Made by a program: the position numbers and the translations under genes. This document shows, one piece after another, positions 57,546 to 64,000 of a stretch of DNA of 64,000 nucleotides (positions are counted from its first letter, which is position 1; each line of letters starts with the position of its first letter). Under the pieces are notes generated by a model. That model saw nothing but the letters and a program-made list of their open reading frames with translations. It did not search any database and was not told the DNA's origin. The DNA comes from Flammula alnicola (Eukaryota; Basidiomycota; Agaricomycetes; Agaricales; Strophariaceae). The stretch covers positions 1 through 64,000 of the forward strand of contig JADNRV010000156.1 of NCBI GenBank assembly GCA_015499995.1, in the 5' to 3' direction.

Positions 57546-60500
57546 TGCTTAGTGAGCGAATCAGGCTGCTTCGAATGATCTGTGGTCCCTGCAGACGCCA
57601 AACACAGGCGAAAAGGGTTGACTTGAGGAAGTATGCGCCTCGTCGGGGCTATAGGCTGAGAGAGACAGCAAAAAATGAAGATTGGCGAGGAATTGTGGGC
57701 GACTGTATATGCTGAAGGTGGGGGAAGGGGAAGGCGTGAGTTTGTTGATGTTTGGCTGGTGGTGGCTAGCAAAGCATTGATCAGATCTGACTCGCCCGGA
57801 TGCTTTGTTTCCTGGCCATCGTCTTTTTTGTTTAAAAAACAACGACTAGGACCCATAGTAACCGCTGCACCTTGTCTCTTGAAAAATACTTTCTGGCCCT
57901 CTACAGCCTTTTTTCTGACCAGCGGGCGGAAGCGCATCACCAACGTCTACAGTCTTCTTCCCGCCTCCTAATATTTGTCAAGCTCCGGTTCGAAAAATGG
58001 TCTTTTCGTGAGTCACTCTAACTCCCAAGGCCACAACTTCATGTTATTTACGCTCATCCTGTCAGGATGACCATTTCTTCCGTGTCAGAACCTCCACATA
58101 CAAAAAATACATCAGCTGTGGTCAAGAATCAATACGCTAACTCCGCTTTTTGGAGGGCAGTGCCCCTTTGCCGATCAGGGCCCCTCCCTTTCAAATGCTC
58201 TGTCCAGAATGGATACCGCCTCGGTTTTGGAACCATACCCAAGGCCAATTAGCACTCGCTAAGTAATCCCGACTTATCAGCATCCCGTTCACAACGAAAA
58301 ATCAACATCTATACCATCACACATCCATCCGTTCTGGTAAAACGCGCTTCGAACTATTGCATTACGGAACACCTGTCTTCTCGGCACCTGGATCTGGTCA
58401 TTTGGTCTGCGCGTCCGGCCGACTGAATACATTTCTTTCGTTGTACACATGGTTCGTCTCTGACCTGCTGCTACACATAATATTCCAGGATTACGCGTCG
58501 CCCATCTTCTTAGGACCAATACTCTTCAAGTTATGGTCCGACATCACAATCAACAATCAACTTCAACGTCAATTGAGAACAGATCATCTCTGGCATGGCA
58601 TCTGCGTATCTCTTTGACGGACGATCAAGCACAAGCCGGTGGAGTGTCGCGGTGCGGCACTCCAGCATTGTCCAGCGGTTAACATCATCCATCCCCTTTG
58701 GCCTTACCCACGACGTCGCCTTCGGGCTTCCCTCAGCAGGTCTCGGACCTATCCACCCAACGTGCAAGTGGATTCGTAATCCCAGGATCACTCAAACCAT
58801 CGACTCGGAGAGCTCGTCCAAACGAAGCCCGACGACCGAATGTCCCCAACCACAAACTTCCCGTTTGTAATCAAGCAGTCCAACGAACACAGTTTCCCTT
58901 CTTTGGCGCTCAGCGTTGTCATTGTCATATTACGACAGATGACAGATGATCTACGGACGCATGGACAGGAAATTATTTCCAAATATATACCCTCCCTTTC
59001 TCTCTTCGTGGGTACTGCTTAGGGCTATTTTCCTACGATCACTCGGAGATGCGCTGGGTTTCCTACGCCCTCGTGCGCGAGCGGTGTATAGACGGTCTTT
59101 GGCTAGTACTCTTCGCGGCAGTGACAGTCCAGGACATGGGCTCATCAAAACTTGTTATCTAATTGTAGGTGCCTCCTGAGGGCTAGCGAACACGCGGCCT
59201 CCTCGTTGCCTGCCAGCTCGCGCCACACGGCCTGGTGTGTCCACTTTCAGTCCCGATAATGAGCTTCCGTAGTGGTGCGAACGAGCTGTTATCTCACTCT
59301 ACTACTAATGTAGCCCTGTTTCCATTACTTCTTTACTCAAAGGGACAATGATATCATTATCTTTGCAGTCTAACCTACAGTAACTCTCCGCGAAGACCCT
59401 ATACCAAGAGTTGACAATGGCAGAATCTTTGGAAGCAGGGACGGAAGTCGAGGCCCGGGATTGGCGGGTTCATTTCCGCTCCCGGATCCCGGTGTTTGTG
59501 TAATCTTATTGCATTACGTAAATTGGGCGCTTTTCGTTCTTCAACTCAACCAATTCTTCCATGGGAATCAATCTGGGCACCCACATTCAACCACGTATCG
59601 GTAGAAAATCCCTCGTCTAAGAAGATTGGAGTTCTGTACACAGGACTCCGTTGGTCCAGGCTGTACTGATGTATCGATATCGAAGATTCGAAGACGAGGA
59701 TCTAACTTGGTACATTCTCAAAAATAAACCTTCTGGAAGTTTTTTTGTCTGCATCGTGTATACATGTAATATCTCATGTCCTGGTGTACAGTAAGTATCT
59801 GATGTCTCCTTCACAGGAGACATCAGAATTTTATTTGATTTTATTTCACAGGGCGCGCGACACCGCCTCAAAATGCCCAACCCGAGCGACAGAATCAAAT
59901 TCCTGTATCCTAATCTTTAAATTGACAACATTCAAGCTGTTCAATGTCATTGATTTGAAATTCACCCTCCATTCGAAGGTCGTTAATGGACCATGGACAA
60001 CTTTCAACGCTCCTTATGTGTCAGGTGCCAGGCGCGGTGCACAAGCATTGACGGTCCAGAATACGCCCAGAGGTATTACAGAACATACGTCGAAACCCCT
60101 TGCCTGGAATTTACACTAGATAGGATTTGCGCTCAATCCTGCAGTGGATTTGACTAGTATCATAGTTATCGATCTGTTATTGAGTTAAAGAAGTTGTCCA
60201 TCGAGATGTGAACCCTTAAATCATTTGATCCACCTTGATTTTTTAATTGGTGGCATATACAAAAGCATTCGCAATGAGAGAATGAATTCAAAGGACAACA
60301 ATATCTCATGCCGCCACCCCAGACGGCCGGCCGGTCTTAGAGATGGAACCATATTTTCGCAAGCCTAAAGCCAATCAGCATCAGGAAGAGCAATTGGGCG
60401 GAAGTCGATAGTCAACCATCGAGTAAGGCATCTTCGAGATGTGGAGGCCATACAGCCTCCTTTCTCTCCCCTCCTTTCCGATTCGCCAACTTGTATGATT

Positions 60501-62482
60501 TGCGGCCGGTTCACTCAGAGGGTGAAAGGAGGACGCCGGTATCGCTCCTGTCTAGTGGGAACGTAGGGGTGAAGTTGAAGTTGGGTTAAAGTCGAAGTCG
60601 ACGACTGAGTGTTATAGGCTCCCAACTTGACATCTTGTATTCGAATCTATAAAAACAGTTGATCGGACTTGTCACTTTTGATTCATCGAGGGATTCCAGA
60701 ATATAGAGTGTTTATCTACAAATTCTGCATGCATGGAGTAGAACCATCGATACATGATACACGACCAGTTGGACGGTGACAAATGGAGATGAGATTATCC
60801 GAAAAGATCAATATCTATCTATATTGGAATGTCACAATCCGTTCACTTGATATTGGCTTATCGAGTCGGCCTTCAGCTTCATCCTTGCATTGTTTGACCT
60901 TTTTTTAGTCAATCCCAGGGCTTTAAAAAGTTGTCCATAAACTATACAGAAGGAAGCCCACGTCTCTGAAGTATTTCTAGGTGCAGGCGAGCCAACATTT
61001 ATCGCAGAACTTGATCTTGAAGCTTGCTTGAAGCATCCCATCTTATGGTATGTCTTTTGAAGCATTCACCAGATCAACTCTGGCCATTCCCGTCATTTTA
61101 TTGTCCTCGACCTCTTCAGTGAACCATGCTTTGAGCAGGACTGGTATTCTTTCCTCGATCGATCGAGGAGAGGAATCAGACACGTGTGAATCTTCCTTAA
61201 AAGGCATGGTTTCCTCCCGATATGTAAGTTCATATGTTTTCTGATCACCTTGGCTGCTGCTTGGCACAGCCTCCTAAAACTAGCCGCTCGTCTTCCACCT
61301 CATTCCAGCGTGAATTCTTCGCTTCCAGCCTTGCCCTTCAAATTTCATGGACTCTCGTGTCAGGGTCTCCACCTGATTTACCGCTAGAGCGGTCCGGGTG
61401 TAAATTTAACAAAATAACTGTACTTATCAGATCACTGCATTATCGACTTCTGGGCCCCAAATGCATCTGCATTAGTCGCGATTTGCAGAATTGTTCGTCG
61501 ATTACAGACCTTGCGGCTTTTCTCTCCTGCTCGCTTGCCTCATTCAAATACATAAATTGAATGGTTCCTGACCGAGGAGAGCGCCTCATGATCGGGTGCT
61601 GATACAGCGTTGGCCTCCCAATCAGCTACTCGGTACCTCTCCCTTGTTCACAAGTTGCCGAGAGCTCCGTATGCTAATTTGATAATATTCCGACATATGC
61701 ATCGTGTCTCGCGCTCAATAGCGAGGAATCAAACTAGTCCATATTATAACAGCCATAGAATGCTTTTATTCGATTAGATTGGATTGCCGAATTTGACTGG
61801 AAAAGGCATCATTAATCTTGCTGGGTGGATTGAAACGAAGCCTCATTAGTGTTCCAAAATGACCCATTGGTGGAATAGCATATTGGCCGCAACATACACG
61901 AAAAAAGCGCCGCACGACCCCCGTTGTAAACGCTCGAGCTACTCGGCTGGAAGCACGCAGATCAACGAGAATAACAACGAGGACAATAATCAGTGAGTCT
62001 TCTGGTGCCAGTGCGCCTTGACAGGATGGGTATTAATCAATGCCTTCCCTCTTCAAATTCATTATTGTGGAGGGTCGAGGTGCTGAGATATTTGGAAGGA
62101 AATATGACAAAGAGCCCAAGCCATATAAAGAGAGACGACACCAAAGTTATTCGTTGATAACGCAGGGGTTATATGGTGACTAGAACAATGAAATTGTACG
62201 ACAAGGAGCGTGAAACTCGGAAACTCGAGCAGCAGAGAAGAACAAAAAAGACGTGGCGGTCTGGAAGCATGCATAAAAGATGCTGCAAAGGAGTGTGGGG
62301 CTCTACGAATCAAGAGTTAACGTGAAATATAGAAGATGAATACGTGTATTTCCCGATGAGTGAAGTAGTTAGTGACCAAGCACAAGATAGATGAAAGCAA
62401 AGAAAGCAAACGAGGCGCAAGAAATAAAGGTCAAATCCTCCAGCCTGTCCGATGATACGTACTCCAAGACAAAGAACATCCG
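57546..62482. other. About 5 kb without a gene I can support
   Basis: Many short frames on both strands, none with a motif. A minus-strand pair at 61267-61043 and 61065-60832 could be two exons of a small polar protein (MPSSSQGDQKTYELTYREE; SASSINVGSPAP-like), but no family is recognised. It contains a perfect hairpin at 59799-59826 and a 16-bp palindrome at 61153-61168. Confidence 0.4.
59799..59826. other. Perfect 11-bp stem, 6-nt loop hairpin
   Basis: CTGATGTCTCC, loop TTCACA, then GGAGACATCAG. It is too short for a gene. It could be a structured RNA element, an insertion footprint or chance. Confidence 0.6.
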
Positions 62483-63743
62483 TCAAAACCGATTTTTGTG
62501 TATTGTGATGCTGTTTTGCACATGCCGAATACGAAATAGCATCTTCTGCCACCATCGAGGGGACTCCGACTTTACATCAGCCGCGCCGTTCGCTTCTGCC
62601 TTGGTACTCGTCGTCGACCGATGCTCAGAAGCGCGAAGAGAGGCCGGAGGCGATGCTCGTGGTGTGGCTACTTGTGAAGAATATACAGAAGGCGATTCAC
62701 GACCGTTTTTCGATGTAGGCAGCAGACCAAGGTCGAACCAATTCATACCACCTCGTTGACCAAGCCCTAGGTCAAGAGCGGCGTCGATACCCAGATCGAT
62801 CTCGAGACCGTTGTTGAGTTGTTCCATTTGCTCTGGCGTCATCATAGGAGGTGTGGCTGCGTCCATAGGTTTGGTGCTATTGTCTGGCTCGGGCTGCGAT
62901 TCTTCCTTCACGTCCTCAGCAGCCTCAGTGGTATCGGTAAGTGTGGATGGTTCCGTGGCGGGTGATAATATGGTCTTCATGATCGAATCCCACTCGTCAG
63001 TCTTGTTCAAGCCCAGTCCCTCGAGAGGGGCCAACTCTGGCGGTGGCTCGTGGATGGAGGAATCCTTATACAACGTTGGCTCGGAATGTGCCGAGTGGGA
63101 GATTGAAGACGAAAGAGGCGACATATAGTTCCACTCAGGAGAGATTGATCTTTGCGACGGGCGGATGGCCGAATCCAGTGACGTGGATCGAACAGTGGAG
63201 AAAAGCATCCCGTCTTCCGCCACTTCTTCTCCAGAGAATCCGCCCCACTCGAGTCTCCTGTTGCGGTCAATAGGAGTCCCGCGCCCGGCATACTTGATCA
63301 GTGGCCATGACCCACGCGCACTCGTTGGCGCGGTTGAAGAAAGCACGGGAGACGATGCCTTCCTGGGCGACTTTTTCGTGATGACTGGGGCTGCCTGAGA
63401 AGCAAACGAGATAGAACGAGATAATAGCGGGGATAAAGGAGGAGATGGAGTTGAAGGAGGCAAATTTGATGTCGATGCTGCCGGTGATGGCGGCGCTGAA
63501 AGACAAGATAGGTCCAAGTCGAAATCCGTGAATACGTCGAAGATAGAGGTGTCGATGGTTGACTCCACTGTTGGGCCATGGATAGTTTCGTCGTCATTGT
63601 CGTCCTCTCTCAGAGGAACGATGGCCGCTTCCTGTTGCGCTGCGGCTATTGCTTTCGTAACAGTATCCGAACGACTGAGCTCTGCCCTGAGAAGACATTA
63701 ACTCCAATCGAGTGTTTCCTTCGGGAACTAGAAACACTTACAT
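62483..63743 (-). CDS. Ser/Pro-rich protein of unknown function, start codon made by splicing
   Basis: The main exon runs 63686-62483. Its frame has no ATG where translation should begin. Splicing AT (63743-63742) across a 55-bp intron with a perfect GTAAGT donor (63741) and CTCAG acceptor gives AT|G-GCA-GAG. The protein then starts MAELSRSDTVTKAIAAAQQE; about 400 residues in all. The rest is rich in Ser, Pro, Thr and acidic residues, with blocks such as LPPSTPSPPLSP, RRLEWGGFSGEEVAEDG and LGLGQRGGMNWFDLGLLPTS that look constrained. It is probably disordered and possibly regulatory. No known domain; the last residues could belong to a further unrecognised intron. Confidence 0.6.
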
Positions 63744-64000
63744 GTTTAGAGTATATTTTGTCCAATTCGATGTCAGGTAAAAGCGTGAAGAAAGATTGAG
63801 ACTACTAGAAACTTGGCGGATGCGGGAACAGAAAGAGATATGCCTTCGGGTATGGGGAGAGAACGAAGTGGCGAGGGTGCGTGTTGGTGGTTCGAGTTCG
63901 TCAACCGATGCTGGGGTACGCAATCCACGGAGTACTCGGGAAGAGTCTTATTGAAGGCCGAGTTCTAGAATCAAGATGGGGCCGGAATTTACGTCGTTCT
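63744..64000. other. Probable 5' flank of the preceding minus-strand gene
   Basis: No independent gene. The CT-rich tract on the minus strand (63850-63760) just before the split start codon fits a basidiomycete promoter or leader. Confidence 0.4.

Noticed and set aside
61581..61660. tRNA-like stretch (GTTGGCCTCCCAATCAGC)
   Set aside because: No acceptor stem pairing and no GGTTCGANTC box at the right distance.
1..64000. CRISPR arrays, operons or bacterial ribosome sites
   Set aside because: Sequence is eukaryotic with spliceosomal introns; the repeats seen are coding or transposon repeats, without regular spacers.

Overview
The window looks like a nuclear segment from an Agaricomycete (mushroom-forming basidiomycete). 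Coding genes are split by many short introns of about 45-65 bp with GT..AG borders. It carries families typical of that group: a Plavaka (CACTA-type) transposase, DUF6589 and DUF6698 proteins, a NACHT-ankyrin NLR, F-box genes, a GPI-type GH79 glucuronidase, and a kinase-like family whose catalytic loop reads HGS. No annotation or database was available, so family names come from recognised motifs. Exon borders were read by eye. They were checked by whether the spliced length is a multiple of three and whether the frame stays open.

Layout. 0-4 kb: the 3' half of a kinase-like gene with a 1.28-kb transposon in its second intron and a 4-bp frameshift, then a collapsed relic of a second copy joined to a flavin-monooxygenase fragment. 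4.4-4.8 kb: a 424-bp hAT-type MITE. 5-10.3 kb: a DUF6589 gene and a RecQ-like helicase gene that converge and interlock at their 3' ends. 11-17.9 kb: a DUF6698 gene, a small CxxC gene and a Plavaka transposase. 18.5-22 kb: a retroelement-like tail and decayed sequence. 22.2-26.1 kb: an NLR with C2-like, helical, NACHT and ankyrin parts. 27.5-28.2 kb: a broken PHO88-like gene. 28.2-29 kb: a 720-bp inverted-repeat element. 31.3-39.4 kb: two intact kinase-like genes, an orphan 3' block of a lost copy and a second MITE. 40-42 kb: GH79. 44-45.5 kb: a C2H2 zinc-finger gene. 46.1-48.7 kb: a fourth, diverged kinase-like copy on the opposite strand. 49-53.2 kb: two tandem F-box genes, both broken. 54.2-57.5 kb: a MUB1/samB-type MYND gene with several single-base frame breaks. 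62.5-63.7 kb: an unknown acidic, Ser/Pro-rich gene whose start codon is created by splicing.

How it fits together. The host gene set is small: kinase-like family, NLR, GH79, zinc finger, MUB1, PHO88. Three paralogous families (kinase-like, F-box, ankyrin repeats) show recent duplication and decay, and at least four short inverted-repeat elements sit among them. The most unusual content is the kinase-like family. It has a conserved unnamed N-terminal domain, a large insert with a conserved CxxC, an intact beta-3 lysine and DFG, and Ser in place of the catalytic Asp in every copy. Two short elements, one of them inside an intron of a member of this family, share the terminus CCCAGTGAA and 7-bp target duplications.
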